From Acer yangbiense (Eukaryota; Streptophyta; Magnoliopsida; Sapindales; Sapindaceae): a stretch of 64,000 nucleotides of DNA. The translations under genes and the position numbers were made by a program. The notes under the pieces were generated by a model that was given only the letters and a program-made list of their open reading frames with translations, did not search any database and was not told the DNA's origin. Shown piece after piece: positions 21,926 through 33,030 of the stretch (within the stretch, counting starts at the first letter, position 1; every line of letters starts with the position of its first letter). The DNA lies in the NCBI GenBank assembly GCA_008009225.1, contig CM017762.1, positions 54,451,078-54,515,077 on the forward strand, given 5' to 3'.

Positions 21926-23520
21926 ATATATATATATATATATCACTGCTAATCAGAATATTGTAGTTGGATAGAAGCTTGATTTCAATCGCTTCCAAGA
22001 TACAGAGAAGTAAGGCACGTACAAGGCTTAAGAAGTATCATGATCATCATCTCTCTCTCTCTATCTCAATCCATGTACATGTGTTTAGTTTCCTCTTTTC
22101 CTTGAGTTTTGGTTTAGGAGAATGATCCCATTTAAATTGTAGATCTAGGAATGGAATCAGAAATCAGAACATTAGTCAGATAACTAGCTTATTCAAAGTT
22201 AGTCATAATGATCTGTGTGAAAGTCATCTTTTGCATGTGACTGTGTTTGTGTCTCAATGACCTGTGTACCACAGAGAGAGAGAGAGACTACTTTTGAGTT
22301 ATGTTAGTTAAATTTGACCTTTTTTTGTTTTACGGGTTTCAATGAGATAGCTATCAAATTCATGATATACATAAACTGTGTATGGATTAAATTGAAGAAA
22401 AGTAAAGTTTATCATAATATCCCTGTAAGTAAATTAACAAACTTGTAGGTTCTGGTATAATTAACCAGTTCTTTGTCACTCTCTCTAACCCTCTGCTGGT
22501 CTCCACCTACCCCACACCACCCATATACAGAAGCTCTCAATTTTTTTTTGACTGTCAATGTTGGCTGGACTCTGCATTAGTTATGTCTGATTTTTACCAT
22601 GAGATGCCGTGACTGTATGTTTCATTTAGATTTTATATAGTTTGTTTCCTGTGTCTACTTGTACAGATAAGAATGTGCACAACTTAAATGAGTACATCGA
22701 AATCCGTGCTGAAGACATCACAACAAATGTTGGGGCTGAGCTGATTAATGATGTCTCAACATTGGATACAAATAGGGGGACAGCCCTATGACAACTTATG
22801 AACCCTCCTGATTTCTATCCCCTTATGAAGAATACAATTATAATACTCTTCAAGCAAAGTGCATATATAATACTCTTCAAGCAAAGTGCATAGTGAACTA
22901 TACCATTCTTCGATGGAGGGGTCTTTTACTACTCAGCCCACCCGTTAGAATTAACTTCATTGCTAATTATAAACAGCTCAGGATATAAATTGCCGGAGTT
23001 TGTGAACGATGTTTCATAGAACACACCCGTAATGTAATTTTATTAAAGGTATAGCAGTCCCCTAACCTAATTCAACTGCACTGTGGGAATGTTGTACTAC
23101 GTAATAACACAAACATTATTAGCTCTTAGAATAACCATATGCTACATGTTCGATTAAATGTTTGTGAGAAGAAACTAGATGTTGAACCAGGAGGTTCTTT
23201 TGTTGTTTTGTTTATGTGGGTATAAGGTTTGCTTTTACTTAGCACTTAACATTCTCTTATATCCCTTTTGCTTATTATTGTCTTCGTGTTTTCGGTTTGT
23301 AGTTGTTTTTGGGGATTTTCTGAGCTGATATGTTTGTTGAAACTTAAATGCTGATCAAATACAAGCAGAGTATTGAATGTTTGATCACATATAGGCATAT
23401 ATATAGTTGCTTAATTAGAAGAAGCTGTAAATCTACTTTCTTATTATATTTGTCTTTTTGTTGTTCGTTACTTATGCAATGATTAAGTGGTGTATTTTGT
23501 TAATTGATTTATCTTTACAG
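21926..23520 (+). other. NTAQ1 last intron remainder, last exon and 3' flank
   Basis: Outside the exon at 22667-22791, this DNA matches 30480-32140 in pieces (for example ATACAGAAGC before the exon, and GGGAATGTTGTA with ATAACACAAACATTATT at about 23090-23115 and 32116-32145). It is therefore the noncoding frame of duplication unit A. No further gene is seen. Confidence 0.55.
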
Positions 23521-23578
23521 TAAAAGGCTGGTTTTTGTAGGTGAAGGGGCATTTTTACGAAGGCAAAAGCAAAAGAGA

Positions 23579-24210
23579 ATGGGGTTACCAAATTCACTTA
23601 GAAAAGCTAGAGATACAACTATAGCCCTTGGTTGGTGAAGGATTTTGCATGTTCATGCTTAAAAATTTGGCTTTTTCTTGACTTATTTTCCTACTTAAAC
23701 TGAACCCTTTATTTATGTAGGTGCTGTTGCATCTGCTGATGGATCAGCTCTAGCAAAGATTGGTTCCACTGTAAGTGAACCTATTGCTGCGTCCCCCTCT
23801 CCCCTTCTTGTGTGTGTGTGTGTGGAAAGATGAGTTGTGTATATCATATATGGCTTTATATGTGAACAATGGTGGTTGCATTGAACTCATAAACTATGTT
23901 TGTTTCTTGTTCAGACCATGTTGGCTGCGAACAAAATGGAAGTCATGACGCCTTCCTTAGAGTCTCCAGATGAGGGTTGCATAGGTTGAGTGTCATGAAC
24001 TGCATATTAATTTTTTTCTTTAATTTTTTTTTGGTAATATTTGTATCTCTCATTACTTCATGATGTACTAAAAAATGATGCCATAATGAGCTTCTTTTTA
24101 TTTTCAGGTATAGATTTCTACATGCCTCCAATTGTTAGGCCTGGCAGGCCAGGCTGGCCAGCTGAGGCAGCGCCAGTTTTGTCAAAGCAGTTATCTGATA
24201 CTATTACAAG
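23579..24210 (+). pseudogene. Partial exosome complex subunit RRP43-like gene
   Basis: RRP43 is a ring subunit of the RNA exosome. Four exon-like blocks with intact phases lie at 23579-23630, 23721-23770, 23915-23984 and 24108-24210. They read MGLPNS joined directly to LRKARDTTIALG, then GAVASADGSALAKIGST, TMLAANKMEVMTPSLESPDEG, and MPPIVRPGRPGWPAEAAPV..KQLSDTI. These are consecutive parts of the N-terminal third of the family. The segment between MGLPNS and the ARDTT motif is missing, some residues after MPPI are missing, and nothing follows the fourth block, whose donor is GC. Introns are kept, so the copy arose from DNA, not by retroposition. It is absent from the second NTAQ1 unit. It is a dead 5' fragment. 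Confidence 0.85.
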
Positions 24211-24870
24211 GCATGTAAACTTTGTTCTCCAATTAGTTATTGCTACTGAAATTTGGATTCTGAAGTCTCTTTAGCTGGAGTTAGACTCTCTTGTGCTAAA
24301 GAAATTGTCTGGATTGAGTTAATATTATCCTCTTATGTAAAATTATTCTAGAAGAGTATTTATTTTTCAGATGCAAATTTGGATATGACTATTGTAATGT
24401 CCAGTCCCTTACTTGTTTATGTACTTAATTGCTATTTGCTTCTCTGTTGTGGCTTTTCCATTTTTTTTTCAAATTACTATTGAGTTTAAATTTGTCCCAT
24501 TTTAACATTACCTGATGTAGTGATTGTCTTTTCAGAGTTGCAATGACGCACATTTATAATTTTTTGTAACCATTAATTAAGCATTTAAGCCTAAATTTTA
24601 CATGGAGTCAAGCCTGTCAACGAAATCTTATTTCAACTCAAGTTAGTACTACCAATTCTATTATCTGTTCAACCCCATCTGTTCCATATGTTGAGAATTG
24701 AATTGAACTCAAACGACGTCGTTTCGGGTTAAAAAATACAATCTAAATTGCTATTCGGGTTGGCGGATCGATACCCGAACCTGGATAAGTTCGCGGGTCG
24801 AGTTCAGATTTCCTCAAAACCTGAGTGTCAAAACCCAAACCTGAACCCTCAAAATCTTTCAGGTTTGCGT
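24211..24870. other. AT-rich spacer with old repeat debris
   Basis: No coding continuation of RRP43 is visible. Bases 24710-24860 contain CGGGTT/AACCCG-rich motifs like those in the hAT element at 36195-36917, probably an old relative. Nothing else is recognised. Confidence 0.35.
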
Positions 24871-25079
24871 TCGGTGATGTGATTTTATTTTTAAAGTTTA
24901 TCATCGCAAGTGCACGAATCATATGATTGAGAGATTATAGGGATCAAGAGATTATCGGTTAAAACTAATTATCACTAAAATTAAATCTAATTACGTGCAG
25001 AAAAAGTATATCAAGTTTGTTTAGAAGGTTTGTAATTTGAAAAGTAACAAGGCAATGAAAATTAACTAAAACTTGTGAC
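24871..25079. repeat. Possible truncated LTR end
   Basis: TGATGTGATTTTA... followed by ATCGCAAGTGCACGAATC resembles in layout the GCAAGTG...CGCAGGGAGG block near one end of the TG...CA element at 48093-50587. It stops abruptly at the hAT transposon. The resemblance is loose and no partner end was found. Confidence 0.25.
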
Positions 25080-25809
25080 CAGGTGCGGATTAAAAGGAGG
25101 GCTGACCCGGGCTATAGCCGGGTCAGCCTATTGGAAAAAAATAATATTATGTTTAATTCTCTTCTCCTATCACAATTCACACCTGACACCATCCGTCCAT
25201 TCATTCCCATCCCACCTCCCACCTCCCACCTCATCCATTCTCTCTCTCTCATCACGTATCCCAAGTCCCAACTCTCCAACTCACACACTCTCTCTCTCTT
25301 TCCAAATCTCAATTTTTCCTCCCAATTAATAATTATCTCAATCATTTTAAGATTTTCGGTTACAAAATTAAATATAAAAAAATGTTCATATTCGGATCTT
25401 TGATTCCGAATTTTTAGTTAAAATTGATCTTTTTTAGAAATTAATTTTTCTAATTAACAAGTTAGAGTTTTGGATTTATTATTAATAATTTTAAGTCAGT
25501 GTTTTATTGTTTTTTTTTTTATGAATTTATTTTCCAAATGCAATTTATTATTTATAGTGTTATAATTTATAAAATATTAGTTTAACCAAATCGTTTGATA
25601 ATTTTGGGTTACAATATCAATCAACCATACATCAAAACCAAGAAAAACTATGTTTTCATATTTTGGAAAAAAAAATAAATTAGTTTTCGGATGAGAGTGG
25701 ATCAAGATCAAGTTCTCTACATAATATCAGAGAAGGGGATTTAAGTTTGTTCTCTTCATCTCAATAGAATAAAAACAATGTTGTTTTATTAAAAGTTTAT
25801 ATATATATA

Positions 25810-25991
25810 CAGAAATTTTATTATCAGTTCGAACTGACAAAAGTTATATCAGTTCCTTGCATGTGGACCACTGGATTTAAATACTTTGACTTGATTGTAT
25901 ACACTTGTCAGTCAAAGTATTTAAATCCCGTGGCCCACATACAAGGAACTTATATAACTTTTGTCAGTTCGAACTGATAATAGAAAGACTG
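25810..25991. mobile_element. Palindromic MITE 1
   Basis: An inverted repeat of about 180 bp: CAG..TTTTATTATCAG then TTCGAACTGAC at the left end and its complement ending ATAATAGAAAGACTG at the right, around a centre near 25900. It is flanked by TATATA. It belongs to the same family as the next two elements and the one at 35848. Confidence 0.75.
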
Positions 25992-26001
25992 TATATATAT
26001 A

Positions 26002-26177
26002 CAGTCTTTCTATTATCAGTTCGAACTGACAATAAATATATCAGGACGAAGAATGTGAACCACAGATTATGGAGAAGTTTTGACAAGTGCATACACTTTG
26101 AGTCAAAGTATGTAAATCTAATGATCAACATTCTTCGTCATGATATATTTTATATTAGGATGAACTGACAATAGAAA

Positions 26178-26180
<3 letters not shown>
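26002..26180. mobile_element. Palindromic MITE 2
   Basis: The left end CAGTCTTTCTATTATCAG and right end CTGACAATAGAAAATA are inverted copies, with internal arms GGACGAAGAATGTG / ACATTCTTCGTC. It begins about 10 bp after MITE 1, separated only by a TA run. Confidence 0.75.
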
Positions 26181-26208
<28 letters not shown>

Positions 26209-26212
26209 TATA

Positions 26213-26391
26213 CAGATTTTTTATTATCAGTTCGAACTGACAATAAATATATCAGGACGAAGAATGTGGACCACTAGATTTACATACTTTGACTCAAAGT
26301 GTATGCACTTATCAAACTTCTCCATAATCTGTGGTCTACATTCTTCGTCCTGATATATTTATTGTCAGTTCGAACTGATAATAAAAAGACT
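26213..26391. mobile_element. Palindromic MITE 3
   Basis: Arms ATTATCAGTTCGAACTGAC and their complement end in ATAATAAAAAGACT; the internal GGACGAAGAATGTGG arm matches MITE 2 closely. TA-rich flanks suggest a TA target, but this is not proven. Confidence 0.75.
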
Positions 26392-26552
26392 ATATATATA
26401 TAAACTTCGACAAAACTATAAAATTTCATTAATTGAAAAACAAAAATTCACCTAGATAAAGGGATATAATGAGTCTTATAGTTAAAAGTACATAAACTTA
26501 AAAAATAATAATAATAATAATAAATAAATAAAAACGCAAATACAAATAAACA

Positions 26553-28970
26553 CTATTTGAACTTTGTCTTACGAGATTTTACATCATCAAACTCATCTAT
26601 TATGGAATCTAAGTCAATGATATCAGCAATCTCTCTCTCAATATATATGATCATATAGTCAGTAAGAAAATCGCTATCCATCTTATTGCGAAGTGGTATT
26701 TTGACAAGCTTCATTGTTGAAAATGCTCGTTCTGTTGTAGCTGTGGATACAGGAAGAGTTAAGACTAAACGAATCAATTTATCAATCAAAGTGTAGTGCT
26801 CTGACCTTTTTGTTTCAGCTAAACATTGACATAATTCTGAAAGAGAAGCTAAATTCTGAAATTCTGGACAACCAAGAACATCTAACTTATAATGGCTCAA
26901 TTGTCTTCTCAAATCTTCAATGTCATTCTTATTGAAATCTTCAGAATATAACTTATTGGCTAGAGTGCAAATATCATCAACATCAAATGATTTAAACACG
27001 TCAACAGGGCTCAAAGTCATGCTAAGAGTAAGAAGTTCTATTGTTTGCTCCGGAAATCTATTATTCAACTCAATCAATTGATAATCTATAACGGAAACAA
27101 AAATACTAAAGTGATAGTAATGCTTAACTGTGATATTATCTTTCTGCTGACAAAAATGTTTTGTTCCTTCCATATGACGTGCATTCATATTAGGTATATC
27201 AATTTCATACCTTTCACAAAATGACACTATACTTTCAAGAAAAGTATCTCATTCTCTTTCCCTTAACTTTTGAAGAAGCATTTTTGTAGTTGACACTAAA
27301 ATCATAGCATTTAAGATATCTTGAGATTTCAATTGTAAAGCTTGACAAAGCATATTAGATATTCCTAAAATTTTGTGCAATAACAACAAGATAAACACAA
27401 ATTCAAAGGATCTCAAATCTTTATACGCACATTTAGCTTCTCCACGTATATTACTGTTCAGTCCATTGTCAATCAAATTTTCAAGTAGGGTAGAAGTTGA
27501 ACCAAACATATTAATCAATCTACCAATAGAAGTAAAATGAGAACTCCATCGGGTAGCTCCAGGTCGTTGCAAAGTACGAATTTAATTAGCTCATGTACCA
27601 GTCTCAAGTTCCCTTAAAGCGGTCAACTCTTGAATTTCACCTTCTCAAATAGATTTCAACTCCGAGTGGCGCTTAGAAGAAGCACTCACAAAGTTGACAA
27701 TAGAATTCAATTTTGAAAAAAATAGCCAAACATCATGCACTTCCTTAGCTACCGCAACTAAAACAAGTTGTAGTCTATGTGCAAAACAATGTATGTAATA
27801 GGCATATGGACAATCTTGGAGAAATAATGCTTGTAAACCATTCCACTCACCTCTCATGTTGCTTGCACCATCGTATCCTTGACCTCGCAATTTTTCAATC
27901 GATAGATCATATCGAGCAAGGACATTGCATCTCTCTTTTTTAAGAGTTAAGGCATTTGTTTTATTAACACTTACAACTTGAAGAAAACGTTCTCTAACAA
28001 ATCCTTTATAATCAACATACCTCAAAATAATTGCCATTTGTTCTTTGTTGGATTCATCAACCGATTCATCAACAAGAACGCAAAATTTGGCATCCCTGAC
28101 TTCTTCACGAATTTTAGCTCGCACTCTATTAGCAAGAATATTCAACAACTCCTTTTGAATTCTGGGTGATGTATACTTGGCATTTTACAGGGAATTTTCT
28201 AGAACAATCCCAGCAATTTCTTGATTTACCTTTGCTTGCAACTTTATCATCTCAATGAAGTTCCCGCGATTGGTAGAATTGATAGATTCATCATGTCCCT
28301 GAAAAGCACATCCTTGCATTGCTAACCACTTCACCGTCTCTAGAGAGGTCTTGAGTCGTAATCGATTTTGTAAAGTTTCTTGTACAGAGAGTGTATTCAT
28401 GACTTTGTCGATATGTCGAGACGAATCTTTTAAGTTATTCCATCTTTGCATGGCAAAACTATATTGTGAATTATGTTCCCCTTCATGGTGTACAAATGGA
28501 CATTTTTTCCTACAATTGATTCTTTTTCAACTTTGAAAACCATCAATCGTAAATGTGCGATGCTTTGATGGAAGACTATCAAAAAGACAGCATGGAAAAC
28601 AAAATACACTATTTTTCACTAGTGAATATTCAAGCCACGAAAATCGTTGGAACCAAGAATGTTGAAATCGCCGAGTTTGTTTACCATCCGGAATGGGTGG
28701 ATATTTATCCAATATAGGTTGACATGGACCCATTTTGATATAAGCTTTTCGAATATCATCACGTTTGTCAGCGGGATAAACTTCTATTGGGAGGCGTAAT
28801 CCAGGATCACGTTCATAATAAGGAGTATTAATATCCGATGGAGTGTCAACATTCTCAATTTCAATTCTTTGAGATGAAGAAGACAAACTTGAACCTCCAT
28901 CCCCAACATTATATGGAGAACTTGATCCACTCTCACCCGATAAATGATTATCTTTTTTTTTTTTTTCCAA
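26553..28970 (-). pseudogene. hAT transposase with TTF-type zinc finger, nonsense-riddled
   Basis: One continuous minus-strand frame of about 800 codons, broken only by six in-frame stops at 28527, 28185, 27645, 27591, 27582 and 27249; I see no frameshift. Order of parts: an N-terminal Ser-rich stretch, a TTF-type zinc-finger region (HSWFQRFSWLEYS then VFCFPCCLF), a DUF4371-type segment (VDESVDESNKEQMAIILRY, RGQGYDGASNMRG, CFAHRLQLVL), RPGATRWSSHF, and the C-terminal hATC dimerisation region (LTLPVSTATTERAFSTMK). This is the ZMYM1-like plant hAT group. The true start is unclear, since the frame opens upstream near a poly-A run. All six stops can be explained by C-to-T or G-to-A changes. Confidence 0.88.
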
Positions 28971-29553
28971 AGTATGAAAGCATAGTTTTTCTTGGCTTTG
29001 ATGTATGGTTATTTGACATTGTAACCTAAAATTATCAAAAAAATTGGTTAAAGTGATATTTTATAAATTATAATATAACCCTAGAAATAATAAATTGCAG
29101 TTAGAAAATAAATTCAGAAAAAAAAAAATAACAAAACAATAACTTAAAATTATGAATAACAAACTAAAAATAAATAGAAACTAAGAAAAATACCCGAATC
29201 GAAGAACCAAATATAAATATTTTTATAATTGAAAATTTCGAGAGACTGGAATAATTATTAATTGGGAAGAGAAAAAATTGGGAATTGGGACTTGAGAGAG
29301 GAAATTAGGATTCGTTATAGTCTTATAAAGAGAATGAGAGAGTTACGTGCAATAGAGATAGAAAATAATTGGCTGGTTAGTAATGATTTATAAATAAATA
29401 ATAATAATTTATTATAACCGTCAGTTTGACTAGACAAGAAAAAGGAATTATATATTGAAGTGGGATTGCTGCGTCACTTGCGTGTGGGAGTGGGAGTCTG
29501 AAGAGCTGCTTTAATTAAAATAATCAAATATTAAAAAAAAAAATATTTTAAAA
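28971..29553. other. Subterminal noncoding part of the hAT element
   Basis: AT-rich sequence between the transposase start and the right inverted repeat, presumably its promoter and 5' UTR. No separate gene is seen. Confidence 0.5.
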
Positions 29554-29603
29554 GGCTGACTCGGCTTTAGCCCGGGTCAGCCCCCCTTGACCGTCCGCCC
29601 CTG

Positions 29604-31393
29604 AGTGTGTTTATGTAAATGTAGATGGCAATAAAGCATGCATCGTTGTTTACTTGAAACAAGTTAAGAATATTTGCATCAGCTATTAAAGAGCTGACAG
29701 GGTCCATGTGCTTTTTCCTTTTATATCTTCCCAATCCTTATGTTTTTTTCTCGAAAAGTTACATGTCGTTGAAACTTGTAAGAATCCATGTGCCAACTCT
29801 ATCAGCAACTTTTATACCTGAGAATAATCTTGTTACCAATTATAGAAACTATTTGGGGTCTACTGGGGTCCATGTTCTGCAACTACACATCAAAGAAAGT
29901 CTGCATAACCTTGTTAACACTGATCCAAATAAGGCAGCAGTGTGCTGTGTGTTACTCTACAACCATTCTCACGAAGCTGAAATATTACTTTCGAGAACAG
30001 CTATTCTTTTTATTATTTGCCATATCTGATTTTTGATATATCTTTACATTATGAGAGACACACTCCGCCTTTTCTGTTGTCTATTATCTCTCACCTAAGC
30101 CTTATAAATCAGTAAATCACATAAGTATATTTTAAAACCTAAGCATAAGATTGTATCATTTTTGTCTCAATAAACTGGTCTTCTTGGCATTAGGTGTTTT
30201 CGAATCGTGCATGCTCCAATATTCCTCCATTCTTTCGCCTCTGATAGAAGACATATGAAAGACCCTGCTGGGAACTGGATTGCTGAGCCTCCTTCATATG
30301 AACCCATAGTTGCTGAAGGTAAACACTATGATCTTATGCAAATCTTGGCTGTGAATTTTAAAGCTATGATCTGTTTCAATCGTTGTCAGATTTGAATAGA
30401 TACAAACTTATCTAATACCCATTATATCTGCATATAGCATTTTTGTATATTAGGGGTACATAGAGCTTTGATTGATATTTATGGTAAATTTGCTTATTAA
30501 ATATCCACCCACTACTAATCAGAATATTGTAGTTGGACAGAAGCTTGATTTTGAACTTTGCCAAAACAGAGAGAAGTACAATACATATAAGGCTTAAGAA
30601 GTGTCATGATCATCATCTCTTTCTATATATCTTAATTCTTAACATGTGTACATGTGTTTTAGTTTTCTCTTTTCCTTGAGCTATGCTCTAGGGGAATTAT
30701 CCGATTTAAATTGTAGATCTAGGATTGAAATCAGAGATCAGACGTCAGTCAGATATTTCCCTTTCAAAATCAGTCATAAAGGGGAGAACTTGAAAGTTCA
30801 CTTCTTTGTAGTTATGTTAGTTAAATTTGTTGTTTTAGACGGCCTGGTCTGGGCTGATAAATTTGTTAGTTAGAGACTTTTTTTTGTATTAGGGGTTTTA
30901 GTGAGATAGCCATCAAATTCATATGATATACATAAACTGGATATGGATTAACATGAAGAAGATTGAACTTTACATAATATCCCTGTATGGACGAGGAAAA
31001 AACTTGTGTAATACAAATACCTTAGAAAAATTTGCAATAACTAATATTTTCTGTCTCGCACTCTCACTAGTCTCTATCCCTCTGCTGGCCACCACCTTAC
31101 CTACCCCACACCACACATATACAGAAGCACTCTATTTTTTTTCAACTATCTGCAATAGTTAAGTATGATTTTAACTATGAGATGCCATGACTGTTAATTT
31201 CATTTAGATTTTTTATAGTTGGTTTCTTGTGTCCACTTGTGCAGATATGACTGTGCACAACTTAAATGAGTACATTGAAATCGGTGCTGAAAACATCTCA
31301 ACAAATATTGGAGCTGAGTTGATTAATGATGTTTCTAATAAGAAACTTGGTGTTGTAATGAACGAAAATCAGTTGGAGGAATTCTTTTCCTAA
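29604..31393 (+). pseudogene. NTAQ1: NTAQ1 copy B, 3' exons only
   Basis: A second, partial copy of the glutamine amidohydrolase gene. It begins at the hAT right end, in what corresponds to intron 4 of copy A (compare TGTGTTTATGTAAAT at 29606 and 12836). Exon 5 is 30194-30318 and exon 6 is 31245-31393, ending in TAA. Exon 5 lacks the extra A of copy A and reads HAPIFLHSFASDRRHMKDP in frame. Exon 6 reads HNLNEYIEIGAENIS and ends LEEFFS, a longer tail than copy A. Exons 1-4 with the catalytic Cys, His and Asp are absent from the window. It cannot encode the enzyme alone. Its splice sites and frames are still clean, so the loss may be recent. Confidence 0.85.
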
Positions 31394-32140
31394 GTCTCTT
31401 GATGAATTCTGAAGTATATCTCCCGAAAGGAACATTTGCAATGCATTGTTTCAGTACATAGAAATAAACTACTGGCTGCACCACGCAGCCACTGTTCATT
31501 AAACTTATCCCCTTCTTTTTCTATGCCTTATTTTATTATTCAAGATTTTGTTACATACCTAATTGTAAACATGATATTTTTTGCCTGTTTGTAATTGTTG
31601 CTACCTATTTCATAGCATAAATTTAACACGTGATATGATACAGAATCATATTTATGCTCCGATGGATATGGTGTTGTAAACCACATGTGGTTTGTGTTTT
31701 GTCATAAATTTTGTTTGTTATTTTTGAGTCGTGACTTGTGGAATTGAGAAGCTGAATATAGATGGATTGATGGACCTATTTATTTGAACAATTTAGCTAA
31801 AGCCAACCCAAGTGTCCTATAAATAAATATCCTAGTTTATCATTTGTTCACAAACTGTATGCTAGTGTTTGCCTATTTTTCCCTTTCATACTAATAAACC
31901 CTCTGACCTTTCTTTGCTCAGCTGACTATAAACTAGAGAATAGAGATTACTGCAACTTAGTAGTCACGAAACTGCAAGTTAACTGCATTAATGGTAGTTA
32001 TAACAAGATCAGAATATACTTTTAAAGAGTTTATGAACGACGTGACACTTCATAGAACACGCCCGTAAAGAAAATGTATTAAAATTATAGCAATCCCCTA
32101 AATCAACTGCAATGCGGGAATGTTGTAATAACACAAACAT
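31394..32140. other. NTAQ1 copy B 3' flank
   Basis: Bases about 31970-32140 match 22930-23150 downstream of copy A (AACGA..CTTCATAGAACAC, GGGAATGTTGTA). No gene is seen. Confidence 0.5.
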
Positions 32141-33030
32141 TATTTAGGCATTTATCCATCTCTTTCTTCATTCTGTTTATGTCAATGCTTTTTATATTTA
32201 CTAAATAAATTTTTTTTTTCCTGAATCCCTCCAATATCTGTAAATGGCAAGCAGGGAGCAATGGAGCTTGGACTTTTCTTAGAATGTTGTCACAAAGTGC
32301 ATGGAACTTTAGGGTCAGTTTGGTATTGCTTTTGAAAAGTTAAAATCAGATTATTTTATAATTTTGATATAAAATAATGTTTGGTAAAACTTCCAAAAGT
32401 GATTAATTGATAATCTGACAAGTTTTGATAGTAATTTTGAGAAGTAGATGGGGGTTACTTTTTGAAAGTGATTATGAAATAATCTATTTTCAACATTTAA
32501 TGCATTTTTTTAAAATACCATTATTATCCTTATAAAATCAAGTTAAAATCATTTATATACTTTATTTCATCTTAAAATTAAATATTCTATTTAAATATTA
32601 ATTTGATTTATAAAATCTTTTAAAAATATTGCTATTGTTTTTATGGAATTTTTTTTTCCAATTTAAATATTATACTTAAATATTGATTTAATATATATAA
32701 TTAATGGGAAAAAAATGAAATAGGGTCCTAAACTCATGTATATTTTAGTCATTGTAACTAATCTCATCACTTTTATAATAAAATTACCAAACATACCGCT
32801 TTTGAGCTGTAAGTAGTTTTAAAAATACAATTAACCAAACATCTGCTGATTAACTTCATAACTGATTATTTATTCAGTACAACTAACAGTGATTATGATA
32901 AAAGTAACAGCAATACCAAACTAGCTTTTAATCTGGTTAATTTCCATTATCATATTCATAAAACTAAAATATTTTAGGTACCCATAATTTCTTAATTAAT
33001 TATAAAATAGTAATTGCAGTTGTCACAAAC
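32141..33030 (+). repeat. Relic of an NLR downstream region, split by a MITE
   Basis: Matches the NLR1 3' flank (6340-6600): TATGTCAATGCTTTTTATATTTA.., ATGGCAAGCAGGGAGCAA, and after the inserted element TTAATTTCCATTATCATATTCA and GGTACCCATAATTTCTTAAT. No NLR coding sequence precedes it, so a duplicated NLR was lost or only its tail was copied. Confidence 0.7.
32312..32927. mobile_element. PIF/Harbinger-like MITE
   Basis: The ends are inverted: GGGTCAGTTTGGTATTGC and (reverse complement) AAGCTAGTTTGGTATTGC. TTA flanks both sides (32309-32311 and 32928-32930), the usual Harbinger target duplication. It interrupts the NLR flank relic. The same AGTTTGGTATTGC core ends the larger element at 47105-62385. 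It has no coding capacity. Confidence 0.7.

Larger units (their letters stand above)
11453..22791 (+). pseudogene. NTAQ1: Protein N-terminal glutamine amidohydrolase, copy A (frameshifted)
   Basis: NTAQ1 deamidates an N-terminal Gln to Glu in the Arg/N-degron pathway. Six exons can be placed: 11453-11508, 11780-11885, 12418-12495, 12635-12765, 13490-13615 and 22667-22791, with all junction phases agreeing. Family landmarks in order: catalytic Cys in YCEENVYFLC across the exon 1/2 junction, PLWHQKASKRADG, catalytic His in WDYHAV, catalytic Asp in VWDLDSSLPFP, then DPAGNW and HNLNEYIEI. Exon 2 ends at a GC donor (CAG/GCATGT). Exon 5 has one extra A (GATAAGAAG, against GATAGAAG in copy B), which shifts the frame and leads to an early stop. 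The last intron contains a complete 8.1-kb MULE; without it the intron would be about 950 bases, like the 926-base intron of copy B. The C-terminus also differs from copy B. All three catalytic residues remain, but the product would be truncated, so I call it a pseudogene. A sequencing error at the extra A is possible. Confidence 0.85.
25080..29603 (-). mobile_element. hAT transposon, decayed, nearly complete
   Basis: The ends are inverted repeats of about 50 bases: left CAGGTGCGGATTAAAAGG, right (reverse complement) CAGGGGCGGACGGTCAAG, both running into GGGCTGACCCGGGCT. It contains a minus-strand transposase pseudogene (26553-28970) and three palindromic MITEs (25810-26391). No matching 8-bp target duplication is found. 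The right flank is NTAQ1 copy B, but the left flank is unrelated DNA, so one side was probably rearranged after insertion. Length 4524 bp. Confidence 0.85.
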
